From Shewanella salipaludis (lineage in GTDB: Bacteria > Pseudomonadota > Gammaproteobacteria > Enterobacterales > Shewanellaceae): DNA of 64,000 nt. Below the pieces are notes generated by a model that saw nothing but the letters and a program-made list of their open reading frames with translations, had not been told where the DNA came from and searched no databases. Position numbers and translations under genes: made by a program. Where the stretch lies: assembly GCF_012911865.1 (NCBI RefSeq), contig NZ_JAAXYH010000014.1, positions 37,597 through 101,596 of the forward strand, written 5' to 3'. Positions 18,572 through 26,915 of this stretch are shown here, one piece after another (the first letter of the stretch is position 1; each line of letters begins with the position of its first letter).

Positions 18572-19146
18572 GCCTTGACCAATGGGCTGAGATCCGCCGG
18601 CCGATAGTAGACGGATTTCAGCACCTTGCCCTGGCGCACCGTCTTGCCGGCCATTTCCACGTCCCTGGCACACTTGGCTATGATGAAGTCGCCTTGTTTG
18701 CTGCCAACGATTTCCACCCCTTGTTTGGCGTAGAAGGCGACTGTCTCTGCCAGCTCGCTCTCGTTGCGGCATACCTTGCTCATGTTGCTCGAATGCACTT
18801 CATTCCAGCAGTCGATGAAGTCTATGTCACGATTCCTGGCGACACTCAACAGCAAGTCGACCAGGTAGCTGATTTCCTGTCTGTCGCTCACCCGCGCTGC
18901 GCCCAGGTGCACCAGGCGGCCCATCAGCACATAGACAGAGTCGACTATGGCATCTGCCTGTTCTATGCGGCTGTCGGCTTCGGCCAGTTCGGTCAATTCT
19001 TCGATGATCAGCGAGCTGTGCAGGGTGTCGGCCTTGGCATCGAGCGAGTCCGGGTCATTCACCGGCAGATCGAAGGTGGTGCGGAACTCGCTGATGTCAC
19101 GATAGAGGGTGTCGTAGAGGGGTTGATCTAATACTGATAGTTGCAT
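18568..19146 (-). CDS. MazG-like nucleoside triphosphate pyrophosphohydrolase
   Basis: An all-alpha NTP pyrophosphatase-type domain, with the metal-binding EELTELAEAD..EQADAIVDSVYVLMG pattern (ExxE...ExxD) in the first half. A C-terminal part carries YLVDLLLSVARN and CWNEVHSSNMSK. Such enzymes hydrolyse non-canonical or excess (d)NTPs to the monophosphate. Its stop codon overlaps that of the PaiB-like gene in the palindrome CTAG at 18568-18571. Confidence 0.8.
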   Translation of the reverse strand: MQLSVLDQPLYDTLYRDISEFRTTFDLPVNDPDSLDAKADTLHSSLIIEELTELAEADSRIEQADAIVDSVYVLMGRLVHLGAARVSDRQEISYLVDLLLSVARNRDIDFIDCWNEVHSSNMSKVCRNESELAETVAFYAKQGVEIVGSKQGDFIIAKCARDVEMAGKTVRQGKVLKSVYYRPADLSPLVKA

Positions 19147-19296
19147 CTGGCCTGGCCTTGAGTCTTAGGTGTGAGTCTGGGGTGGATTGCTTTCGATTAG
19201 CGCCGGGCAATTTTAATGAAATGCCGCCAAGAATACAAAGCCGTCGCTGCCGCCACCATTTCGCCCCCATCTTGGCTGTGCTGGGGCTCGCCCGGC

Positions 19297-21033
19297 TCAG
19301 TCATTGCCCAGGCCTGCGGCCGTGCGCTGTTGCTGCCGCAGGGCCCGCATCTCTGTTATCAGGCGCCTGAAGCCCGGGTCCTGCAGCATATGGGCGAAGC
19401 TCGGGTGCTTGAGGGTCAGCTCGACGGCTAACCAGCCTTGGTTAATCGCCTGAATGAGGTAGCGACGGCTGGTTGCCGTCTCCCCCAGAGCGGCATAAAT
19501 TTGTGCCAGTGCCCAACTGTCGCCGGGTTTATCCGAGCCCTGGCTGAGGGCGTTCAAGAAAGCCTTGGCCAGGGTTTGCACTTCAGTCTCGCTCGGCTCT
19601 GACTCGGTGAGCAAGGCCAGCAGGGCCCCTTGGCGCACCGAATTGCTGTTGAGATTGCTGTTGAAACTGCTATTTAGACTGCCTGTGGCGGCACTGGCAG
19701 CGATAGCATTGTCAGCGACTGCACTATCAGCGACTGCACTGGCAGCGCCGGCGTTGTGCAAGCCCAGGGCCAGGGCCCGGCTCTGCTGCAGTTGCCCCAG
19801 ATAGAAGAGGTTCTCGGCCAGGCCGAGGACGAACGCCGGCTGCTCGGGTTGCACTGCCAAGAGCGTCTGATGGTGAGTGCCCGCTTCGCTGAATTTGCCC
19901 TGCCACATATACCAGTGACCCAAGGCCTCGTTGGCCAGCTGTGAGTCGGGCTGCAGCAGAAGGGCCTTGTCGAGCAAGTCTCTGGCCCCAGGGTAGTCGC
20001 CCAGGGCCGTCAGGGTTTGCGCCTTATGCACCAGGCTGACGCTATAGTCTTTCTTGGCCTCAAGCGCCCTATTGGTCCAGTCGAGCGACAGTGCCAGCTG
20101 TCCCATTTCCCGATAGATATAGCCCAGGTTCGACATGGCCTCGTTGTAATCCGGCTGTTTCTGCAGCGCCCTGAGATTGGCGCTGGTGGCCTTGGCCAGC
20201 CAGCCCTTGTTGTAGTAGGCCAGGCCCAGGGCCTTATAGCCCTGGGCGAGATCCGGCTCCAGCGAGATGGCCTTGTAGGCGCTGTCTATCGCCAGTTGCT
20301 GCCACTGCGGCGGGGCGTTGAATTGGAATACCCCCTGGCTGTAGGCATCGGCCAGGCCGGCATAAGCCCTGGCCATCTGTGGCTCTATCTCTATGGCGGA
20401 GTGAAACAAGTCTATGGCGTGGCGGTTATCCTCGGCCCTGTACCTGTGATAATACTCCAGGCCCTTGTCATACAGCTCATCAGCAAAGCTCTCACTCTGG
20501 AGCCGGGTGGTTTGCGTTGCCTTGGGCGGGGCGGCGAAATAACTGCTGAACAGGGCAAGGGAGAGCATCAGCAGCAGCATGCCGAGCAACAGGGCCGAGG
20601 TGACGCGCCAATTGAGAGGATAGGCCCCGCCGCTGAGGTTGGGAATGTGGGAGTCTATCACCAGATCCAGGGGACTGATGTTCTGTCCTCGCGCCGGGAC
20701 ACGCTCCAGTGCCTGCACCTGTGGCAGCATGCGATAGCCGCGGCCGCGGATCGCTTCCAGGTATTTGGGCTCTGTGGCATTGTCGCCCAGGGACTTGCGC
20801 AACAACTTCACCCTCTGCTTGAGGGTCTCATCGCCTATCACAGCATCGGGCCAAACGGCTTCGATCAATTGTTGTTGGCTGACTATGGCCGGCGCCGCCT
20901 CGCATAAGACACATAGCAGCCGATAGCTGAGCCATGGCAGTTTTATCTCTTCCTCGGCATTTCTGACCAGGGTGCCCAGACGCGTGTTGAGCACGAGATC
21001 GGCGAATTGGTAGCTGTAATTGATCTGCTTCAT
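19297..21033 (-). CDS. CadC-like winged-helix membrane regulator with TPR domain
   Basis: An N-terminal ToxR/CadC winged helix (residues ~10-110, ending RGRGYRML) is followed by one membrane segment (ALLLGMLLLMLSLALFSSYF, about residue 150). A periplasmic domain of TPR repeats follows (e.g. AYAGLADAYSQG, GYKALGLAYYNKG, AMSNLGYIYREMG). Near the C-terminus is a low-complexity Ala/Ser/Asn stretch made of VADSAVADNA and NSSFNSNLNSN repeats, likely slippage-prone. It is divergent from the POT peptide transporter, whose expression it may control. Confidence 0.88.
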   Translation of the reverse strand: MKQINYSYQFADLVLNTRLGTLVRNAEEEIKLPWLSYRLLCVLCEAAPAIVSQQQLIEAVWPDAVIGDETLKQRVKLLRKSLGDNATEPKYLEAIRGRGYRMLPQVQALERVPARGQNISPLDLVIDSHIPNLSGGAYPLNWRVTSALLLGMLLLMLSLALFSSYFAAPPKATQTTRLQSESFADELYDKGLEYYHRYRAEDNRHAIDLFHSAIEIEPQMARAYAGLADAYSQGVFQFNAPPQWQQLAIDSAYKAISLEPDLAQGYKALGLAYYNKGWLAKATSANLRALQKQPDYNEAMSNLGYIYREMGQLALSLDWTNRALEAKKDYSVSLVHKAQTLTALGDYPGARDLLDKALLLQPDSQLANEALGHWYMWQGKFSEAGTHHQTLLAVQPEQPAFVLGLAENLFYLGQLQQSRALALGLHNAGAASAVADSAVADNAIAASAATGSLNSSFNSNLNSNSVRQGALLALLTESEPSETEVQTLAKAFLNALSQGSDKPGDSWALAQIYAALGETATSRRYLIQAINQGWLAVELTLKHPSFAHMLQDPGFRRLITEMRALRQQQRTAAGLGND

Positions 21034-21096
21034 CCTGTTATTTTTCTGCTGTTCCTGTCGGGGTCTCTATCCGGCTCAGATAAGAATATTGCCCGT

Positions 21097-21175
21097 TTCA
21101 CATTCACTTTACCGTCGATTCACCATTAAACAACTGCTTTCACCAAACTTCACCGACTATTACATGAGCTTTCAC
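21097..21175. promoter_or_regulatory. Cluster of TTCAC(C) direct repeats
   Basis: TTCAC occurs six times in 79 bp, all on the same strand: 21097, 21103, 21119, 21139, 21149 and 21171; four are TTCACC. The cluster lies 60-140 bp upstream of the CadC-like gene and in front of the POT transporter. Winged-helix ToxR-type proteins often bind several direct repeats, so this is a candidate operator array. Confidence 0.5.
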
Positions 21176-21272
21176 CGAAGCTTCAAGTAAGGCCGTCGCC
21201 CCGGGCGTAGCTTGAATGACTCAGGTTGTTGCCCTTAACCCGTCGCTGCGGTTAACGGGGGCGACCATTAGG

Positions 21273-21328
21273 CTTAGACCAAAACACTTAAACCAAAACA
21301 CTTAGACCAAAACACTTAGACTAAAACA
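21273..21328. repeat. Four 14-bp tandem repeats before the POT gene
   Basis: The unit CTTAGACCAAAACA occurs four times with one or no mismatches (21273, 21287, 21301, 21315). It ends 16 bp before the transporter start and so lies in the 5' leader or promoter. The repeat number could alter promoter spacing or leader length. Confidence 0.85.
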
Positions 21329-21344
21329 ATAACAAGAGGTTGAT

Positions 21345-22904
21345 ATGGAAAGCACAGTCACCATCCCAGGCGTCATGGACTCGCCGGCAAGGGCCCACCC
21401 CAGAGGCCTGTACGTGTGTTTCTTCACCGAGATGTGGGAGCGTTTCAGCTTCTATGGTTTGAAGGCATTGTTGATCTTCTATCTGACGGAGCACTTCCTG
21501 TTCAGCGATACCCAGGCGACCAATATCTTCGGCAACTACTTCGCCCTTGTCTATGCCCTGCCCATAGTGGGTGGCGTGGTGGCCGACAAGTATCTGGGCA
21601 GCAAGCGGGCCGTGACCCTGGGGGCCATCTTGCTCTGTCTCGGGCATTTCGGCATGGCGTTCGAGGGGACGCCTGCCTACATAGATGCCGCAGGCGTCAA
21701 GGTCGAGAGCACGGGCCTGACGGCCTTCTACTGGTCCTTGTCGCTGATCATAGTGGGGGTCGGCCTGCTCAAGCCCAATATCTCCAGCATCGTCGGCAAG
21801 CTCTATGAGGTAAACGATCCGCGCAAAGATGCAGGCTTCACCATCTTCTACATGGGTATCAACCTGGGGGCCGCGCTGGCGGCACTCCTCTGCGGCTATG
21901 TGGGTCAGACCTATGGCTGGCCCTATGGTTTCGGCTTGGCGGGTCTGGGGATGTTGCTCGGCCTGCTGGTGTTTCTCTCGGGCCAGTCCTGGTTGCAGGG
22001 CTATGCCGAAGCGCCGGACTCGGGGGCCTTGAAGCTCAGGGTCTGGGCCTGCTTCACCCGTGAACAGCTCATCTATCTGGGCAGCCTGGTGATGGTCGGC
22101 CTGGTGTCGCTGATCATCGAAGATCATGCCCTGGTGGGAGGCTTACTTGGGCTGACCTTCATAGGCATAGGACTCTGGCTGCTGTGGTATTGCCTGGCGG
22201 AAGTGTCCCAGTCGGTGAAGCAGAAACTGTATGCTGCCGTGAGCCTGACCCTGATGTCGACCGTGTTCTTCCTGTGTTTTCTGCAGTCCGGCAGTTCGAT
22301 GAACCTGTTTGCCGACAGGATCACCGACAGGCTGGTGTTTGGCGTCGAAATTCCTGCGCCCATGCTGCAATCGCTCAATTCGATCTTCATCATCCTGCTG
22401 GCGCCGCTGTTCGCCAAGACCTGGCAGTGGCTCATTGCCCGGGGCAGGGCGCCGAGCACGCCGATGAAGTTTAGCCTGGGGCTCTTGCAGGTGGGCCTGG
22501 GCTTCGCCGCCTTGGTGGCCGGGCTGCACTTTGCCAACGGCAACCAGCAGGTGGCGCTCGGCTGGTTGGTGCTCGCTTACTTGCTGCATACTTCGGGGGA
22601 GCTTTGCATCTCGCCCATAGGCTTATCCATGATCACCAAGCTGTCGCCGCCGCGGCTGGTGGGGCTGATGATGGGGCTCTGGTTTCTGGGGTCGGCCATC
22701 GCCGAATATATCGCCGCGCTGCTCGCGGGCAATGCCGCCGCCAATGCCGCGCCGGCTGAGGTTGCCGCAATCGGCGCGCCGCTGAGCCAGCACCAGATTT
22801 TCACCTCCCTGTATCTGGACATAATGTGGATCGCCTTCGCCGGGGCGGCGTTGACCCTGGCGCTCACCCCCTTGCTGAAGCGCTGGATGCGGGATATCCA
22901 CTAG
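21345..22904 (+). CDS. POT-family proton-coupled oligopeptide transporter
   Basis: A 519-residue major facilitator with about 14 hydrophobic segments. It carries the POT signatures: FFTEMWERFSFYGLKALLIFY in TM1 (ExxERFxYY-like), GGVVADKYLGSKR after TM2 and the FYMGINLGAALAALLCGYVG region. It imports di- and tripeptides with protons across the inner membrane. Its position opposite a CadC-like regulator suggests regulated peptide uptake. AGAGG precedes the ATG. Confidence 0.93.
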   Translation: MESTVTIPGVMDSPARAHPRGLYVCFFTEMWERFSFYGLKALLIFYLTEHFLFSDTQATNIFGNYFALVYALPIVGGVVADKYLGSKRAVTLGAILLCLGHFGMAFEGTPAYIDAAGVKVESTGLTAFYWSLSLIIVGVGLLKPNISSIVGKLYEVNDPRKDAGFTIFYMGINLGAALAALLCGYVGQTYGWPYGFGLAGLGMLLGLLVFLSGQSWLQGYAEAPDSGALKLRVWACFTREQLIYLGSLVMVGLVSLIIEDHALVGGLLGLTFIGIGLWLLWYCLAEVSQSVKQKLYAAVSLTLMSTVFFLCFLQSGSSMNLFADRITDRLVFGVEIPAPMLQSLNSIFIILLAPLFAKTWQWLIARGRAPSTPMKFSLGLLQVGLGFAALVAGLHFANGNQQVALGWLVLAYLLHTSGELCISPIGLSMITKLSPPRLVGLMMGLWFLGSAIAEYIAALLAGNAAANAAPAEVAAIGAPLSQHQIFTSLYLDIMWIAFAGAALTLALTPLLKRWMRDIH

Positions 22905-22927
22905 GCCTGCTGCGGCATGGGCCCAGG

Positions 22928-24547
22928 TCAGTCGTCGGCATGGCAAGCTTGGCTGTCATGCTGCTTGGCGCTGCGCTCTATGCTCAGTTGCCAAAACTGA
23001 CTGGACAGCAGCTGCATCTCGGTGCTGAGACGGGACATGTGTTCGCCTCTGGATTCGGCATTGAGGGACAGCTCCAGGCTGTCGGAGGCCAGTTCGTTGA
23101 TGGTTTGCAGGGAATGACTTATCTCATCCGCGACCAAGGCCTGCTCCCTCATGGCCTGCGCGCTGTGCTCGCTCATGCTGTTGATGCTGTTGATCGTCTC
23201 CCGCAACGCCTCGAATGCCTGTTCCGCCTGCTGGGCCAGCTCGACGGCCTTCTGGGCCTGGGATTGTCCTGCGCCCAGGGTGCTGGCGGCACGACTGGTG
23301 CTTTGCTGAAACTTGTGCACTATGGCTTCGATCTGGTTGGTGGACTCGCCGGTTCGCCCAGATAACTGGCGCACTTCATCTGCGACCACGGCGAAGCCCC
23401 GGCCTGACTCACCGGCCCTGGCGGCTTCTATGGCCGCATTGAGTGCCAGCAGGTTGGTCTGCTCGGCTATGGCGCCTATCACCTCGAGCACCTTGTTGAT
23501 GGCTATGCTGTCCTCTTCTATCTCTTTGACCACGGCGGCGAAGTTGCCTACCTGGGTGTGCAGCGCATCTATGGCGTTGATCACCGCATCCAGGTGACCG
23601 TATCCCGTCAAGGCCGCCGTTTGGCTGATTTCCACTTCGTTGGCCACCCTCTGTATGTTGCGACTGACGGCATTGAAACTGGCCGTCATCTGTTCCACCG
23701 CGGCCGCCGCCTGGGCCGTCTGCTGGTGTTGGCTGTCGGTGCGATCCCGGGTGGCGGCTATGGCACCCAGCAGGTTGCCGCTCTGGATGGCTATGGTATT
23801 GGCCGAGTCCGCCATTCGCCCGACGACGCCGGCGGTCTCTGAGGTCAGAAACTCCTGTGCCAGCCCTATGCTGCCCAGTTCATCCCGCCTGCCCGTGTAT
23901 ATGCCCTGGGCCAGGGGATCTGCCACTATCTCCCTGGCCCTGAGCCCGAGTAACCTCAGTGGCGCCAATGCCAGCCATAGGAGCCCGCCGCCAACCAGTC
24001 CCCCGGCCAGCCAGGCCAGCAGCGGCGACTGCTGCGACTGCTGCGACAGCGCCGCCGTCAGCGTGATGCCGCACACCAGGGTCAGCAGCAGCTTCTGGCC
24101 ATAGCCTATGGGAAGGCGGAAATTACCACCGGCTTTCTTGCCGGCATTGAGCCTGGCATAGGCGGCAGCGGCGTTGCGCACTTGGGCGCTGCTGCCCTTG
24201 CGGCGCACGGATTGGTACTCGTGGAGCACCCCCTGGCTATAGATGGGGGTGACATAGGCATTGACCCAGTAGTAGTCGCCGTTCTTGCAACGATTCTTCA
24301 CCATGCCCATCCAGGGCTTGCCCTGTTTGAGTCGCTGCCACATGGCCTCGAAGGCGGCCGGGGGCATGTCCGGATGACGTATTATGTTATGGGGCTGACC
24401 TATGAGCTCCGCCTCGGTGAAGCCACAGATCTCACAGAAGTCGCCGTTGACGTATTTGATCCGTCCCCGGAGATCCGTGGTAGACAACAAGATGGAATCT
24501 TCACGCAGGTGGATTTCGTTGTCGGTAATAGGCAGATTGGTGCGCAT
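22928..24547 (-). CDS. Aer-like PAS methyl-accepting chemotaxis protein
   Basis: The N-terminal PAS domain (residues ~10-120; [34 protein letters not shown]) is the redox/FAD-binding type of the aerotaxis receptor Aer. Two adjacent hydrophobic segments ([33 protein letters not shown]) anchor it in the membrane. A HAMP-like linker leads to the signalling hairpin ([29 protein letters not shown] split over the tip). It probably steers swimming toward favourable electron acceptors. Confidence 0.93.
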   Translation of the reverse strand: MRTNLPITDNEIHLREDSILLSTTDLRGRIKYVNGDFCEICGFTEAELIGQPHNIIRHPDMPPAAFEAMWQRLKQGKPWMGMVKNRCKNGDYYWVNAYVTPIYSQGVLHEYQSVRRKGSSAQVRNAAAAYARLNAGKKAGGNFRLPIGYGQKLLLTLVCGITLTAALSQQSQQSPLLAWLAGGLVGGGLLWLALAPLRLLGLRAREIVADPLAQGIYTGRRDELGSIGLAQEFLTSETAGVVGRMADSANTIAIQSGNLLGAIAATRDRTDSQHQQTAQAAAAVEQMTASFNAVSRNIQRVANEVEISQTAALTGYGHLDAVINAIDALHTQVGNFAAVVKEIEEDSIAINKVLEVIGAIAEQTNLLALNAAIEAARAGESGRGFAVVADEVRQLSGRTGESTNQIEAIVHKFQQSTSRAASTLGAGQSQAQKAVELAQQAEQAFEALRETINSINSMSEHSAQAMREQALVADEISHSLQTINELASDSLELSLNAESRGEHMSRLSTEMQLLSSQFWQLSIERSAKQHDSQACHADD

Positions 24548-24690
24548 AGGCTTGTGTTATCCAGTCCATTGAGTGGCGCAAGTCTGCCAGAAGCCAGGGT
24601 GGGCAAAATTGATTCAGTTCAATAAATGGGCTGAGTTTGGGTAAAATTGTTAGAAATTTGCGCGACGTCAAACCTGTGCCGACTCATGCA

Positions 24691-24715
24691 CCGGGCTGCC
24701 GTTGCGGCAGCCCGG
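24691..24715. terminator. Strong hairpin between cytochrome b561 and the chemoreceptor
   Basis: CCGGGCTGCC (24691-24700) pairs perfectly with GGCAGCCCGG (24706-24715) around a 5-nt loop. It follows the cytochrome gene on the minus strand. No T-run is present, so it may be a Rho-assisted terminator or an mRNA-stabilising hairpin. Confidence 0.55.
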
Positions 24716-24734
24716 TCGCATCCCCAAGGCCCGG

Positions 24735-25388
24735 CTAGTCGGTGGTCTTTTTGCCTGTGAACATGGCCTTGACCAGGTTCTCGTCATGGAGTTTGCTGGA
24801 CACTAGGACCCCGGCGACATGGAACAAGACCAGCAACAGGGTGAAATTGGCGAAGAATTCGTGGATCTCTTCCCAGACACTCTCCTGTTTGTCTTCATGC
24901 TTGGCGGTTTTTATCTCATGCGCGCCGGCCTGGGCTGGCGCCTTGGGGATGGCCGACTCGTCAGACTCGGCTTTATTGAAGGCATTCTGGCCGATGAAAG
25001 CCAGCGGGCTGGGATTTTCCGCCGTGTACAGCAAGATACCGCTGACAGTGGTCATTGCCAGCGATCCCAGCAGGAGCACCACCATGAGGCCACCCAAGGG
25101 GTTATGGCCCAGATAGTGCGGCGGTTTCTTGCCATCGCCGGAAACCAATGCCCGTGCATAGCGGATGATTTCCCTGGGTGGCTTGATGAAGTCGAGGAAG
25201 CGCGCATGTTTGCTGCCAACCAAGCCCCAAACCAGCCGGCATACCAGCAAGATCCCTATGTACCAGCCGGCGTAAAAGTGCAGCTGGTACTCGCCCTCGC
25301 TGAGATAACTTGCGATGAAGGCAGCGACCAGGGTCCAATGAAAAAAACGGATGAAGAAATCCCAAACTTGGGTAGGTGAATGATTCAT
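24735..25388 (-). CDS. Cytochrome b561-type membrane dihaem protein
   Basis: A 217-residue bacterial cytochrome b561 family protein: VWDFFIRFFHWTLVAAFIASY with the first haem His, CRLVWGLVGSKHARF, SLAMTTVSGILLYTAE, and a late LLVLFHVAGVLVSS helix with the distal His. It moves electrons between quinol and periplasmic partners. A charged insert (about residues 135-165) separates the last two helices. It is divergent from a membrane LuxR-type regulator. Confidence 0.9.
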   Translation of the reverse strand: MNHSPTQVWDFFIRFFHWTLVAAFIASYLSEGEYQLHFYAGWYIGILLVCRLVWGLVGSKHARFLDFIKPPREIIRYARALVSGDGKKPPHYLGHNPLGGLMVVLLLGSLAMTTVSGILLYTAENPSPLAFIGQNAFNKAESDESAIPKAPAQAGAHEIKTAKHEDKQESVWEEIHEFFANFTLLLVLFHVAGVLVSSKLHDENLVKAMFTGKKTTD

Positions 25389-25463
25389 ACATGTGCTCCA
25401 AAACAGACTGTGCTAAGTTAGTGCCAGCGTATTGCACCTGGGGTTATGTATGAATGGGTATTC

Positions 25464-25507
25464 TGTCCTAACGTAGCAAATCCAGGGCAGTTTTTTAGTT
25501 TAGGACA
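25464..25507. promoter_or_regulatory. Inverted repeat before the membrane LuxR-type gene
   Basis: TGTCCTAA (25464-25471) and TTAGGACA (25500-25507) are perfect inverted 8-mers 28 bp apart in the divergent cytochrome b561/regulator promoter. The second arm covers the likely ribosome site (AGGA at 25502-25505), which suggests autorepression or an RNA stem that hides the start. Confidence 0.55.
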
Positions 25508-25516
25508 TTTGTCACT

Positions 25517-26032
25517 ATGGCGTCGCGAACAGAGAAGATACTGCAATCTTGGTTGCCTGTAGGTTTTTTTATTTTGGTGGTGATGGCCAGTATCGCCGAC
25601 ATAGCAACGGATCTGAGCCAGGGGGCCAAGCTGCCTCATCTGCTGCAGGAAGCCATCATATTGCTCATGGCGCTGTTTATCCTGTATCGCCTGTATCTGG
25701 ATGGGTTAAGCCATCGCAAACAGAATAAGAGATTGCGTGAACAAGTCGCCGAGTATGCCGAACTCTCCAAACAAGCCTCGGCAGAGCTGAGCAGGGCCAA
25801 GAAAGAATTCGGCGAAGTGATTGCCAAGCAGTTTAGTGATTGGCAATTAACCGAGAGCGAGAAGCAGGTCTCCTGGCTATTGCTCAAGGGGTTCAACAGC
25901 AAGGAAATTGCCAACTTACGGGAGCTATCCGATAAGACGGTGCGCAACCAACTCTCCAGCGTGTATAAGAAGTCGGCCTTGAGAGGTAAGCAGGCGTTCA
26001 TCGCCTGGTTTATGGACGGCTTGTTTGAGTGA
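25517..26032 (+). CDS. Membrane-anchored LuxR-type (HTH) regulator
   Basis: Two N-terminal hydrophobic segments (residues ~12-30 and 42-60), a coiled-coil-like stretch (~65-105), then a LuxR-type helix-turn-helix at the C-terminus (LTESEKQVSWLLLKGFNSKEIANLRELSDKTVR is its span, 118-150). No autoinducer or receiver domain is present. It probably senses a membrane or periplasmic state through the short hairpin. Its neighbour across the divergent promoter is the cytochrome b561 gene, a likely target. Confidence 0.82.
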   Translation: MASRTEKILQSWLPVGFFILVVMASIADIATDLSQGAKLPHLLQEAIILLMALFILYRLYLDGLSHRKQNKRLREQVAEYAELSKQASAELSRAKKEFGEVIAKQFSDWQLTESEKQVSWLLLKGFNSKEIANLRELSDKTVRNQLSSVYKKSALRGKQAFIAWFMDGLFE

Positions 26033-26206
26033 GGAGTAAGCCCGGCATTCGACCCTGCGCCATCCCTGGCGCAGAGGGCCTGCTCAGCGATACCCGCCCG
26101 TCCCGGCAAATGAGCTGCCATTCGGCACGGCTATTGAGAGGCGCCCCGCATGCGTTGGCCCGTCTGTTAGCCAAGCTGTTAGCTAACAGTCAGTTAACCA
26201 CCAGCC

Positions 26207-26584
26207 TTAGCCTAGCAGCAGCGGGCTGTGGCTCTTGGCGATGATCAAGATGACGGCGAACAGGCCACAGGCGATACCGGCGAAAATATAGCGTTGTTTG
26301 GCCAGCGCATAGGGCTTGAAGGCCAGCATGGCGAAGCCGACATAGGCGGCCAGTAACAGGAGTTTCTCCGTGAGCCAGGCATCCGTTATCGGGTACTGGC
26401 CCACGGCAACGCATAGCGCCAGGGCACTGAGCAGCATCAGCAGGGTCACCAGCTTATGGGCCTTCAACGCCGGCACACTGGCGAGCATGGCCGAATGGGC
26501 CAGGCCCCAGTAAGTGCGCAGCAGGAAACTCAGGAAACAGAGCGATACCAGCCCCAGATGCAGTTTGAGCAGAAGTGGGTACAT
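26207..26584 (-). CDS. SirB2-family membrane protein
   Basis: A small four-helix protein of the SirB/SirB2 family: LLLKLHLGLVSLCFLSFLLR, LKAHKLVTLLMLLSALAL, KLLLLAAYVGFAMLAF and IFAGIACGLFAVILIIA. The family is found in proteobacteria beside regulators, and its function is not established. Three near-adjacent in-frame ATGs (26596, 26590, 26584) exist; I chose 26584 because AGG precedes it at the right spacing, with low certainty. Confidence 0.8.
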   Translation of the reverse strand: MYPLLLKLHLGLVSLCFLSFLLRTYWGLAHSAMLASVPALKAHKLVTLLMLLSALALCVAVGQYPITDAWLTEKLLLLAAYVGFAMLAFKPYALAKQRYIFAGIACGLFAVILIIAKSHSPLLLG

Positions 26585-26915
26585 ATACATCCTCATGATA
26601 CTAGTGTTAAAGGGGATTAAACGGCTGTTTAAATTAGCCGCTACCGGCTGTCGCCGCGTTGATCTGCATCAAGTGCGGGTCGGACACGGCGATTCGGCCA
26701 TGGCGGTGCGAAGTCTGGGGCGGTGCGAAGGCTGGGGCGTCCCGAGCCCAGGCAGACTGGGAAAATGGCCGGCATGGCTCGGTTGCGATTTACTTATGCG
26801 TCCCTGGACGGCTACACTGCTGCCAGGCTACTCGTCTTTAACTGCATGTTTTGAAAAACAACTCTCAAATGAGGCGCTTTCAATAGTGCCTGTATAACAA
26901 GAAAAGGAGAACACC

